In this document: positions 11,361 through 23,019 of the stretch, one piece after another
Position numbering within the stretch: the first letter of the stretch is position 1
How the letters are laid out: the number at the start of each line of letters is the position of its first letter
Source of the DNA: Isoetes taiwanensis
Lineage: Eukaryota > Streptophyta > Lycopodiopsida > Isoetales > Isoetaceae
NCBI GenBank assembly: GCA_021234155.1
Contig: JAJEKV010000003.1
Span: 34,145,166 to 34,209,165, forward strand
Length of the DNA: 64,000 nt
Direction: 5' to 3'
Program-made: the position numbers and the translations under genes
Notes under the pieces: model-generated
Told to the model about the DNA's origin: nothing
Databases searched by the model: none
The model's input: only the letters and a program-made list of their open reading frames with translations

Positions 11361-12821
11361 AATTATATCCATGGATGGATTTGAGAATCTGCAAGGAGAC
11401 ATTTATGCAAGCATGATTATGCTAATGTTCACCCAGTCTAGTAGGTTGTGAGGAAACAAATTATTGGAGCGTATTCCTATTATTCAGGTATGAAGCCCTT
11501 GAAACTCTTATCAAGAATGTCTGATGCAATAAATTTGTGCAAAGTTGAAGTGACATTAATAGGACCAAAGGGGCCATTTTATCCTACCAGATCTTCCTAT
11601 ATAATTATCTAGCAGATTCAAGATGTTTATAACTAAAGAGGAGATCGATAGCAAAAAGAACGGTGTGTTGAGAGGCGTCCACTTGCTTCTTTAGGTGATG
11701 CCGGACTTGTTAGTTCTCTTTATTTCTATTCTTTGCTTAAACTGATATCGTTATATTTATAAAATTACTTTGATGCCCCCATGGAATAGATTGTTACATA
11801 TTGAAATGCATCTAGGCCGTTTGTTTAAAAAATGATAAGGTGGCATAATTGAGGCCGTTAGATCTCTATGGGGTGCATGCATGGGCATGCATGTGGGTCG
11901 TCTCCACATCTTCACACCGTAGGATTAAAAGAGCAATTTAATCTTGACCTTTGAAAATAGGTTGGAAGATGCTATGAAGATGCAGAGCACTTAATGGCAC
12001 TGATGAGATGGCCGTCATAATTTAATTCGTACAAGAAATTTCCCCTTTATTCTAGATTTTTTCCGATCAAATTATACCGGCGCATTACTCTTCTCTTTCT
12101 CGCAAGAACCAGATGACATAGCCAAGCTTCTGCAATCGAATTCTTCACTGCATCTTCGGCATTGCGTCTCTGCTCCAAAACCACCTCGGCTCTGCATTTC
12201 AAGGCTGCCATAGCAAGCTGGGCACGCTAACTTGTCGAGGATCTTCTTACAAGGTTAGCGGACCATGCATAGCCTCTGTTTATGCTATGCTTTTAGACTC
12301 CACATGCTTTTTTATCTGCCCTGCTTCCATCTGGGTTGAGCTTATAACAATAGACGATTTTGCTGTATCTATCTGGGTTTTTTTCAGGTTTATTTCATTG
12401 CTTGAGCTTTGGCAGTATTATGCTTCGAGGTCATGGGTCTTTGCTACGATCGGTCAAGCAGAGATTTTGCAGGAATAGAACCAACAGGTACTCCATAAGT
12501 TCTCTTGGCGTCTAAAAATTGCTGTTTTTATTCGTTTGCAGAGGAGTAGCTGGGAGTTCATCGCCAAATCCCTCGCCAGATCATAATGGCGTAGTTCCTT
12601 CTCCATGTCTATGATGTGAACAACATGGAGACATTTCCTGCCAATATTTTGTCGATTTGCATTCCGATTTCGCTATCAGGTTGCCCACTAAAGTGGCTCT
12701 TATTTGCTTACTCTGCCTGTTAATAGCAATTCTTGGAACTTTCAGTTTGTTCTAATCTGTATTATTGATGCCTGTAAACTTATTCGGGGTAATTTCATTG
12801 ATCAACGATCTGTGTTTGCAG
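11361..12821. other. non-coding stretch before the kinase remnant
   Basis: Holds the partial repeat near 11.6 kb and otherwise unremarkable AT-rich DNA. A leader-like region at 12.1-12.6 kb has GT/AG candidates and may have been the 5' part of the kinase gene, but no kinase N-lobe motif is readable. Confidence 0.35.
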
Positions 12822-13175
12822 TGTATTGTTCGGTGTGATATAAAATCTGATAATCTGTTAGTTACTAGTGATGGGCTACATCAAGATCTGTGACTTTGGA
12901 GTTAGCTGTTCCTTTGAGCTAAGAGCAGTCGAACATATCTGTAACATCCACAAACCATGGCCTTTTGCTTCTCCAAGGTATAGAAGTTTATGGTACGTAA
13001 GTAAATGTCATTATAAGCCATCAGCTTTAGCTCATTATTTCCTGATGGGCGGTGCAGTCATAAAGCTTATGGTCTAGTATCCTTTGCAGGGCAATTATGA
13101 TATGCTTCGAAGATCGCCTGGAACTCCTGTTTTCACAGCACCCGAATGGTGCCTTGTGTTGCTATGCCTTTATTG
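12822..13175 (+). pseudogene. GRIK-type (SnRK1-activating) protein kinase remnant
   Basis: Two blocks of a kinase catalytic domain are visible. The first (about 12,822-12,920) reads CDIKSDNLLVTSDG, the catalytic loop with the usual HxD replaced by CxD, then after a one-base shift YIKICDFGVSCSFE, carrying the DFG motif. The second starts after an acceptor-like TTTGCAG at 13,089 and reads GNYDMLRRSPGTPVFTAPEW, the activation loop and APE motif. The RRSPGTPVFTAPE segment is characteristic of GRIK1/GRIK2, which phosphorylate the SnRK1 T-loop. No N-lobe, glycine loop or APE-distal helices are found. With the frame shift and the missing ends, it is a dead copy. Confidence 0.65.
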
Positions 13176-15433
13176 CCAAGACTTTCCAACAAACTTGTGA
13201 TAAAGTAAGAAGTGGGACTCAAATTCATTTAAAAAGTCTCTATTCTTTGGCCAGTATGCAGCAATAACAATAACAGTAGATGTGCTTAAAGCAATTTGCA
13301 TTCTGTAATTGCATGGCTATTTGCAATGGTAGGAAGAAATTCTTAGTACATGTTTATTTACTTGACATGCATTTTGTTAAGGAGAGATTAAATTTACCTA
13401 AAGATATGCTTTTGGAGTTAGGGACCCCTTGGAGGGGCTGTTTTTTATTTTCCATTTTCTTTAGGTTCTCTTCTATAACACGTGTCTTGAAAATAATTCT
13501 GTCATATTATTTTTGAAGTTCCCATGCGAGTGCTTACATTCTGCAAAGGATGATGAAAGCATTGAATGTTGAACGCAGGCTGCATTTTCAAGTTTTGGGT
13601 TGGCGATTGGTTTGCACAACTGAATAGTAAGATGGAGGTGATCTTGAGAAAATCCAGACAGTATGAAAGTATATGATAGAAGTTCGGAAAGCAGCTGGTA
13701 TGAACTTGAATAACATGGAATTTTTATGGACTGTAGAAATTGTAGAAATTAACAATTAGCTGCTGAATATTGCTGAACAAAGTACACTTTCATGCATTCT
13801 GAAGTCTGCACTACACTTTTCTGTGTTTCAAGAGCATCTCTGATGTAGGTTTTACCCCATGGTTACTGGAATGCAGGTCATCGCAGATTGCAGGATGCAG
13901 CAAACCACAAGAGTTGAATGTTGCAGCAATAAGACAATATGCAGATATCTTCTTTATCATATGTGATTTCTATTATCTGTCAAGCGTCCTCTGTTGCCAT
14001 TGGTAGCTCAGGTGCTGCAAGTATGTGCTCGGCCTTCCTAGAGTCATACACAGTTTTTCCCATGTCCTTTAACATTAGATTACGTTGATGGTTCTTAAGA
14101 TCATCCTATGAGATCATGTTGATGCTTATCCAATTCTATGAGATTATGCTGATTATCCTCTCTCAATAAACCTGTATTCTGAAGCATGTTACAAATTTAA
14201 GATTCTGTGTTGTAGTAGAATGTGCCATGGCATTATTGTGAACGTCTGGTGGGCACATATTATGAAATGTTGATATTTCTATTTTGTGAAATGCCACTTG
14301 CTTCTTGCAGATTGGGAATGTTTTCCACAGCGTGTCCAGTTCAATGAACTCTTGCTAGCTCTTGCAGCATGTCCAGCACAATGAATCTATGACACTCTCA
14401 ATATTGATAAAGTTCAGTTCTGTAATCCAACAGAAGTTGACACATTACTGTTTGACGCAGTGCATTGCCAAAGATGACCAGCCATTTTGCTTCAATGAAT
14501 GCAGATGTTCTATTAACCAATATTTATGATGCAGTAAAATGTGTTATTGGATGTAAGTTGTAGGGTATTCTACTATTATCCATGATATTTGGCCAACCTA
14601 AATTTTGTTTCCAAGCAACAGCTTATGCTCTTTTTAACCAACTAAAGGACGTAGAGTTTGCATTTCTTTCAGATGTTCTCAAGGCAAATATCTTTGAAGC
14701 CAGTATCCCATTATATGCATGCAAACACCTCTTGGCATGAGAATGAGGTGTAGTATTAGACAGTGTGATATGTGGTGCTTGCAGGCTGCCTTGGAAATTT
14801 AAATAGTTTCATGAACCTATAAACTCGTTAATTCTACCTATTCCACATGTTTAACAATCCCTATTTTGTTGATTCATCTATTATGTTATTCTTCATGCCA
14901 ATGTTTAATTTGTATAACACTTCATCATGAGTACCCATCATATATATACCCTTTTACGAAGCCAAAGGCCTACAAATAGATTAAAAAACAATATATCATT
15001 TCTTTTGAGTTTACAAACTCCCCAGAATCTAGCAGATTCTTTGTGGAACCTTAGGAACCTTTATAACATGTAAGGGAACCTTAGGAACGTGTAAGGGAAT
15101 CTAACGAGACCTTTATAGAATCCCAAGGAATCTATAGGAATCTTTACACGAATGACTGTCGTAGAAAGTCTATCAAAACCATGTTCACCTTTATGAAAAG
15201 TCGATGGATTTGCAAGGAATTTGCGGACATTTATAAAATCTAGTGAAGCAGAAACAAGTTTCCAAAATCTTATGAAATCTCACACATACTCTTATGAATC
15301 TTAATGAGATTGGCTCATACAATCGACTAGCTACAATCCTGAAAACATGTACATTCAACTTCATACAAGCCCTACATAGTACAAAGACTTGTATATATAT
15401 AATGATCCAGAAATAATGCTATTCTATTATCAG
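13176..15433. other. non-coding stretch
   Basis: AT-rich sequence with short ORFs only. I see no continuation of the kinase domain and no mobile element ends. Confidence 0.45.
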
Positions 15434-16125
15434 CTAATCTTTTTTAGTGGCAATGAGAAAACAGGCAGCAGAATGAAATGAACCAGGCCCTTCTTTGTTA
15501 TCACACACATGCTTCAAAATCAAGCTCTTACATTCTTCCAACTTCTCAGCAGATGCATTAAGTAGAATAGCATCCATAAAAGGATTTCTTCCCATAAAAG
15601 ACCTGACAACCTCATTGCCATCTTTAAATGCAAGGGAATGACTTACTCTAACTTCTTCTACTTTCTCAAATCCATTCTGCATTAACATAGCCTTGAAATC
15701 TTCACTCTTGCACTCTGCCGTATTAGGAAGAAACCCCATGTGTTCAAATATAATACTACAAATTGATGTAAATGAAGGTCACGAGGTCCATCTCTGGCGA
15801 CCAAAATGAGAAAATCAATTGGCCTTTAGGTTTGAGGACTCGAAAGGCCGTCTTAATGGCCAATTCAAGATGGGGAAAAAGAAAGATCCCAAAGATGGAG
15901 TAAATTTTATCCATGCTTGAATCGGGGATGGTTTGAGGGTCTCACCATCTTCAACAAAAACCTTGACACTTTGCTGAACCGAAGGGGCTTCATCAAGGAG
16001 GGAATGCTTAAGATGATGTATCATGTCTTTGGACAGGTCGGTGGCCACCACGTGGCGAACTCCCATCTTGAGCAGCTTGGATTGAAAGGTGGCCAGGCCC
16101 ACAAGCCAAATCTAGAAACAGTCAT
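15434..16125 (-). pseudogene. class I SAM-dependent methyltransferase remnant
   Basis: On the minus strand an exon begins after an acceptor-like TTTCTAG at about 16.12 kb with LACGPGHLSIQAAQ (motif I, SAM-binding loop). A shifted frame then gives GVRHVVATDLSKDMI (motif II, acidic SAM-ribose residue). Further on come ELAIKTAFRVLKPKGQL (the post-motif III 'RVLKPxG' segment) and the C-terminal part from MGFLPNTAECKSEDFKAM to a final FLIATKKD and stop at 15,434. Motif order and spacing fit UbiE/COQ5-like small-molecule methyltransferases. At least two frame changes separate the blocks, so I call it decayed, although a multi-exon gene with errors is possible. A related fragment lies at 11.3 kb. 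Confidence 0.6.
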
Positions 16126-18347
16126 GCTTAGAAGGAGGGCTTAGAAGAAGAGCATCTGCAGTAGTAGTGAGCTAAACGTGGGCGCATTCTTGTAACATAG
16201 GCATCATTTTGCAGCATCCCATGCACGGCTTCCTTCCATTTCCCAACTCATTTTACGGAGAGAGGCATAAGATGTATTGGTCATTTTATAAGCACTCTAA
16301 AAAGCTCTCTTTCCTTGAAATTTGCAACCAAGAGGTGGCATCGCCATTATAAAAGGTGTCTGTAAACGTGTAATTGGCGGCCATTTTAGAAGGCATAGTT
16401 TGATCAGTGGCCAGCCCCCAGTTCTGTTCTTCCAGAAAGCCTGCTTTTTCTCGTGCATCTCAGCATTGGGCGACAATTAATTGGCTGTTCTAACATTTCC
16501 GATTTCGTATACTTAGCTTTGACCTTGACCTTTAAGCCGGATTTTACCCGTGAGGAAATCTAAACCGTTTTATCAAGTTTATTACGAATGAAGTAGGTCA
16601 ATTTTTTACCCCCATTTTATTTACCAAAATTGGGGTCAATCCAATTGTGTCAAAATTTAACTAAATAGCAAGAAAGTGGTCTTTGTTTAACTAGAAATAG
16701 TGCCCAAAGCATTACCGTTGCTAGGCTTTTTGTCAAGCATAAGCTCAAAACTAATTACGACAATGGTGGATTTAAGTTTATAACATATGATTGGAATTGC
16801 AACAATGTAAACTTGAGATAGTGCATCAAATGTGACATTCTATCAAGCTTTCTTCATATTGCTTATTAGCACGATGTAAACATGAGGCATTATCCTATTT
16901 GAAACATCTGCATATCATCTCTTGCCTTTCGTGGCAAAGGTATGCATCCACTATTATCCTACCGTAGTCATAAGGTTATGCATCCACTATTGTTCTATCA
17001 TAGTCATTTAGGACTATTTGGAAGACACATTGTCTCTAAACTTTTAATAGTCCATGATTTCCATGATGCGTCTCTACAAATAGATGAATTTTCATTGAAT
17101 AAAAACATATATCAATCAAAGTAATTTTGCACATTTAAGGAGTAAAAAATCAAGGATTTTTTTTACTTATGTTCAAGAATTTGCATCGGGTTCAATTTAA
17201 TTGTAGGAATGCTTGGGAATATGGTTGTGGTGAAGCCAGTTCTAAAACACCATGAACAGATACTCCTCCCTATGAAATTAAAGAAAGCATTTTGCAACAT
17301 AAGATCCAAATTTAACACCAAAAGATTCTTTGTTTTTAGTGTTCAAACTCCAGTCCTTCGTCCATAGTGAAATAGGAGCATGGAGAGAATAGAATTAGAC
17401 ATTGGCTAACACCTGGAAAACAAATAAGAAGAAACAAATGGGACATGGGTAAACATGGGTAAACATGGGTAAAACAAATAAGAAGAAAAAATATGGAAAA
17501 AAAAAGCATAATCCACCTCATACAATATACCTTATATAGAATTTTAGAGCCTATTCATTTCCTCAACCTGGATCATCTAAAGAAAAAGTTGTATCTTGTG
17601 CTGCTAAATCTATACCTGCACCACGAAACAATCCCTGCATAGATTGCTTTAAGTGTGTTTGTGATGGCATTGATCACTTCATAATCTCCTATTAGCTTGC
17701 AACTTTCTTAGTCGTTCACATCTTTATATCTTTCAATATATCTTTTTGGGTTCTGTCTTTTACTTTTAACAGTGTACAACACTTAATAAAGAGTATCTTG
17801 TATGCATCATCTTATAGAAGAGTATTAAAATAGCCTCTGTTGCACCATATTTGTAGCCAGTGTTAGTGGGCACAACGGAATAGCTTTTCATCTGACTTTA
17901 CAAAAGAACCCACTAACACCATATTTGTGTCCACTAATGCCATATTTGTGCCCACATTTCGAAGTTCCTGATACTTTTCTGGAGTTCGACCTGAGTTATA
18001 AACCAATGTAGATGACCTAGAATACTCTAAACAAAAAAAATTTCTTTAAAGAATACGACTTACCCAATAAATTTCATATGTTATAGCTAACCTACGATGC
18101 ATCAATTGTCTCTCCTATTGCAGCCCCTTTGCATTTTATCCTGTATTTATCACATAATCAACATTGACATATACTGACCACTATGTGAAAGAAAATAATC
18201 TAACCTTGATGATCGCGGTGCTACACGCTGAGATTTAGCACGTGTAGTTGTTTTCTTGCCTCTAACTCTTTCTAGCAGAAAGAAAAACAAAACCCAAGAA
18301 TTGAGAAATCTAGTATCTATAGTAAAGCTAACTTATGAACTTCAGAT
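16126..18347. other. non-coding DNA left of the nested transposon block
   Basis: Contains small local duplications: a 40-bp unit with ATGCATCCACTATT at about 16,942-17,010, a triple AAACATGGGT repeat at about 17,450-17,472, and repeated CCATATTTGTG units at about 17,850-17,955. No gene is supported. Confidence 0.5.
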
Positions 18348-18352
18348 GTTAC

Positions 18353-18501
18353 TGTGGTAAGTTGTTTGAACAGTTAAGGTCTAAATTCAATAAAATGGTT
18401 GTAATATGTATTCAATGGTTGGTATTTACAATGGTTTCATTTGAACTAACCCATGTACTGTTCATATTTCTAATGCTGCGAACCCTGGTTTCAACACATT
18501 G
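18353..18501 (-). repeat. Copia 3' LTR, outer piece
   Basis: Matches 41,978-42,125 of the 5' LTR with only a few substitutions, from TGTGGTAAGTTG to CAACACATTG. It is preceded by GTTAC. It stops exactly where the inner piece resumes, 17 kb away. Confidence 0.88.
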
Positions 18502-18526
18502 AACAAGATTGCGTATTAAACGGGAG
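18502..18526 (+). repeat. left terminal inverted repeat
   Basis: 25 bp, pairing with 35,544-35,568 at 22 positions; mismatches are at positions 7, 12 and 13. Partial similarity of the AAACGNGAG type continues a little further inwards. Confidence 0.85.
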
Positions 18527-18973
18527 CAAATCATCGAAACGAGAGCAAAAGGAATATTCCTTAAAGATTTCATTTTTTTTACAAGAAAGGGGGTAAAATG
18601 AGGTAAAAAAAAAAGGTTGCATGAAATTCTATTTCGACCTCCCCAAAATGACTAATTTTTTTGTGGAACGAAAGAATTGACTGTTTTAAAGTGACACTTT
18701 TCTTAGCAAATAGAATGTTCTTGAAGTATGTTTTTAGAGAGAAACTCTAATTTCAGGGGATAAAATATTTAACAAAAAATTGAAGTAAAGTCTATAACTG
18801 ATACTGTAGTATTCTCAAAAGTTGAAGATAAAATCTTTATATTCACATGCAAAATTTACAGTCTTTTTCTAAGACTCAGTTATGTGCAAAAGTGTGAGGA
18901 GTGATGAAGGAGGGATCCAGGACGTCATCATGTTCATTTATGCCATCCTCATCTCCTTCACTTCTTTCATTTG

Positions 18974-21959
18974 TCACTTTCCTGGAAGTGCTTGAGTTGT
19001 CTTCCTCGTCACTATCAAGTGGTGAAGCATTGCCACCACCACTCCTTCTTCATCCTCTTCCTCGTAATTACAAGCCCTTTTAAGCAAATTGATAGTTCTC
19101 AAGGCTAGCGTTGTCGATTTCAATTTGAAATCGTAGCATAATATAGTCACATCACTTAAGTTCAGCTCGTCCCTACAACCCACTTTCTTAGACTTCCTCC
19201 CCTTTCCTTGAGTTCTCATTTCTAACTCATACCTACCTTCAAAAGCATTTTTTCGAACGCGGTGGCCGCCCAAGAATCTTGAGTTTAGTTACTAAGCCTT
19301 CCTCCTTGACTGTATCAAGAACTTTTGCTATCCAAAAAGGCCGACCTTTGTCATCTTCCTCAGTTGGAAGAGCAATCAGCATACCTTTAGCTATTTCTGT
19401 GATATTGCCTTGAGGCTCATTCCTGATTCTGGGGTTGATGGAAGGTATCAGGCCATTGAAATGGTTCTTGCAACTGTCTTAGAGCTAGATGTTCTGGTCA
19501 AGAAAAAAATTTCTCCACCACATCTGATCTTCTTCTAAGAAGTACTTGAAGCCCGAGGAAATGCCATTTTCAATTGCTTTTAAGGATGTCAATGGGTTAC
19601 TTTTCTTCTGTTTGGACTCCTTAGGATTTTTGAGAGGAAGTTGCTCAGCACGCACTATGAAGCAATGGTCTGAAACAAATTTAAGGAAGTGCAATCCCTC
19701 TGGTGGACTCCAATCCTTAGTTGTGGTGTACTTCTTCCCCTGTAAGAAGTTTTGTCCATCTTTCAAGTAGAACTTAATGTGATGTTGAAAGGTAAGATCA
19801 TTCAACTTGTTCACAGCTAGTTCTCTATCTGAACGTTGAGGAAAAACAAACTCTCTAAAGTCGTGCCAGCTCTTTAAGAAGCTCGACCACTGGAATAGGA
19901 GTGTAAGAATCTTCAATGATTTGAACTAAAGTAGGAAGACAAAAGCTTTCTTCCTTCTAAGGCGCCTGAAAAATCTGGCGAACATCCGGTCAATCTGATC
20001 ATGGGTGTGCCCCCACAAGTAAAAATCCGAAGCTTTACTTTTCAAGATCCTTAGCTCCACTAGCATAGCACAATAAGCAAAAGAGTGTTTGATTCTTGTT
20101 CTCTCTTGTAGTGTTGTCAAGTTGCGTGGTAGAGCACCGGGTGGTAGTTGCTCTTGCTCACACAGGACCTTGTTAAGAATTGTAATTGTCGTTTGGGTCA
20201 CCATGCAAGTTTGGATACGTCAAAAATACTTTGCACTTTAGACTTCCTTTGAAGACCATGGCTCCTACAAGGTGGACTTTAACAAAACATTCCTCCGCAC
20301 ATCTTTTGGAATATTTAGGAAATGGGGTAGAGTTATCTTTTTTGATCCATTCCATCAATTACAATAGACATATATTGCAATGGACGCTTCGAGAGCTTTT
20401 TTCTCTCAGCTTGGCCAGCTTTCTTCTCTTTTTGGCCGCTTGTTGTTCACGATGTCCGGGCAAGATTCGATTGCACAATATCGTAAAAGAAATCAGGTTA
20501 AAATATTACGTTTATAAACAAGTGAGAGGTTGGAGAGCTTGAGCTTACTTCTTTCGACCTAAATGCCTTTGCAGTTTCGACTTTTTAATTACGCACATCT
20601 TGAGCAAACGGACATTCTATGTCTTCTTGAAATTTTACCGGGCCAAATTCACTCTTCCACAGCCTAGTGAAGTGTGAGTAAGAGATGTCTTTGGCGGAAT
20701 GCAAGTCTCTTTGTATTCTTTGAAGACATCCTTTTTGTAATATTATGCATCCGGATGATACATGTTGCTATTAGGCAACTTCTCACATGTCTCTCTAAAA
20801 TATTTCTCCATCCATGTCACAGCAGCCAGGGATGCATAGTCACAATTCTTCTTGGACCACAATGATCATCAATTGCTGGATTTTTGTCCAGTCTTTTGTG
20901 TATTCGAGACATTCTTATGGACCCTAAACGGTGGACAACCATGAAGCATTTTTGGCAGACTTGTTCACGGTTAACGTAGTGCAAGAATGTATTGCGGTCT
21001 GGTCTTACATGGTAAGCTAAGTAGGCATTCTGGTCAGCCAATATCATTGAACTGTAGTTGTCTCTAACTGCTCATAATTTAGCCATGTTAAATCTGTTGA
21101 TGCAACCCAATGAGCAGCATTTAGTTCTCAAGAGTCTCCTCATTTTGTGTTCATCCATAAGGTTTCTTCTTCTTACAGAGGAGCATGCTCTTAAAGTAAA
21201 ATCCACCTTAAATTTCTTTGAAGATTGGCTGGAGAACATGTAATCTCGTTGTTCCTCGTTGGTGTCTTCATCTTCTGATGAAACTTCTACTCTAGGGGTG
21301 ACTTTCTCAGTCCTGAGTAGTGTGTTTGTAGAGGAAAACAGGCCACGTGAAGTTATTCCCGGAAAAGGCGGTAGCACAGTGTTAAAGGATGATGATGACC
21401 CATAAGAGGTTGTGGCAGCAGTTGTTCTTGTACCCTCCTGAGAAGGAGTTCTTGCAAACATATCCTTTAGAGCGGACTGGAATTCTGCAAATCCATGTGT
21501 CACAACCGTTGTGTGACAAGGAGTACATGCTGCAGCATCGTCCTCATTTGTAGTGAAGTCCTGGGGAGAGAAATTGTAGTGAATCTCACAGTCTTCTGTG
21601 TTCCTTGTATACTTGCACGAAGGGGGCGAAACTGCAAACGGTGGGAGTAGCTTATTCTAGAGCACTCGTTGTGGTGGAGCCTCTGTAGGTCCGGGGGATG
21701 GAACGAAGGGTGGTGGCAGCATGCTCCGAACTGGAGGTGATGCTTTGGAAGGAGATGCGAGTGCACTGTCTAATGGACTTGGTGATGGTTGGAAGGGTGG
21801 TGGTAGTCTGTTACGTGCTGGACTCGGAGTGTCTTCGAGAAGAGTCAGAGAATGCCGGTCTTCTGAAGAAAGGGCATTGCTCCCAAGCGTTTCCTCAGAA
21901 CTAGACGAGCTTGAGACAAGAAAAGGTACTGGAAGTTTGTTCACGATGCGGTTCGTCAT
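18974..21959 (-). pseudogene. DUF7869-like protein, candidate transposase of the TIR element
   Basis: Minus-strand coding runs from an ATG at 21,959 (MTNRIVNKLPVPF) to about 18.97 kb, interrupted in several places by breaks or introns. The N-terminal 150 residues are Ser/Pro-rich with repeated LPPPFxPSP units, then acidic (VEVSSEDEDTNEEQ). Next comes a Cys-containing region (KCCSLGCINRF; REQVCQKCFMVVHRLGSIRM), the pattern that opens DUF7869-type proteins (VCxxxFLxxLGIS). Further on are FVKVHLVGAMVF at about 20.28 kb, LPRNLTTLQERTR followed by FAYCAMLVELRI at about 20.1 kb, and GHTHDQIDRMFARFFRRLRR at about 19.97 kb, a close match to the family's GHTHxxID block. The C-terminal part (19.9-19.0 kb) has KDW and Trp/Phe-rich stretches. 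I recall the family as transposon-linked with an RNase H-like core; that role is inference. Its place by the left TIR supports a transposase. Confidence 0.6.
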
Positions 21960-22011
21960 CTTGACAACTGCAAAATAGTGTAGAGATTTGAGAAACTTTC
22001 TCTAATGCAGA

Positions 22012-22640
22012 GCTTTTCTTATTCCCGAATACAAGTTCACGTAGTAGAAGTAGACGTTCCTGTAACAAATAAGTGAAAGGCAAACTAAAAGCTATTCCAG
22101 AATACACTGGACTAGAACAGTAAAGTTAAACGTATTCCACTTCACATAGAATACGAGCAAGACGAAAGGGATACCTTTAAAAGGAAATAATGGCACCCTC
22201 AGTTGCGTAATTCCAGTCTCTGAGCTCAAGTCGCCAGCGCCAGCGCCTCGAATATTATATTCAGAGACTGTATTCCGATTCGCATAGAGATGACATGGAC
22301 AAGTGAGTAAAAAGTACAAAGTACAATCATTTCTTAGTGTGTTTCTTATTCCGGAATAGGTTTTGGCTTTCGTGTGAAGGCCAAAGTGTATTCCGGAATA
22401 CACTTTGGCTTTTCAATGAAAGCCAAAGTGTATTCCGGAATACAATACACTTTGGCCTTCTTGTGTAAGCGAAAGTGTATTCCGGAATACACTTTTGGTC
22501 ATTTTTTTGTAAAAATGTTGCAAATTTAAGAAAAAGTAGCTTGTTTTTAACACTTGTTAGACGATAAAAAACCTATAAAGGGGCTTAAATTTGTCTTGTA
22601 TTCGTAAAAAAAAGCTGAATTGTTATTCCAGAATACGTTT
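22012..22640. promoter_or_regulatory. palindrome cluster A in the divergent spacer (TATTCCGGAATA core)
   Basis: Copies of a palindrome with core TATTCCGGAATA. There is a perfect 28-bp palindrome at 22,381-22,408, an interrupted copy at 22,423-22,455, a perfect 24-bp copy at 22,472-22,495 and the bare 12-bp core at 22,347-22,358. Weaker forms (ATTCCCGAATAC, ATTCCAGAATAC) lie at about 22,025, 22,095 and 22,625. Arms extend as AAAGTG/CACTTT. The cluster lies between the starts of the two divergent genes, where promoters or leader introns are expected. Confidence 0.85.
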
Positions 22641-23019
22641 TAGTGTTGGTTCCGTCCTCTAAATTTGGTTTTTGTCTCAAACATGTTACAGACAAGAAGG
22701 TAGCAAAAAAACTTCTCGCAAGTCAATAAAGATAAAAACAAAGCCACACCCACAGGCAAGTGTACGGGAAACAAGTGTACGGGAAACAAAAGAACCCAGT
22801 GTGTATGAAAATTTTTAGACACAGTGGTTTATCACAAGGGGAACAGGAGGAAAGTACAGCACACTTACTTTTCTGCACGTTTGTAAAAGTCCTGGAGGAA
22901 AGCTCTACACTGACTCCGACTTTATTTGCATGGGAGTAATAAGAGAACTATCTGAAGTGGCCGGACAGTCCGGACAATAGGGAAGGATTTCGTTTAAGAT
23001 AACCCAAGGATATATTGTT

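Noticed and set aside
18353-18501. Solo LTR fragment independent of the Copia at 35-42 kb
   Set aside because: The GTTAC duplication, the exact complementarity with the piece at 35,569 and the TIR ends show it is the outer part of the same 3' LTR.
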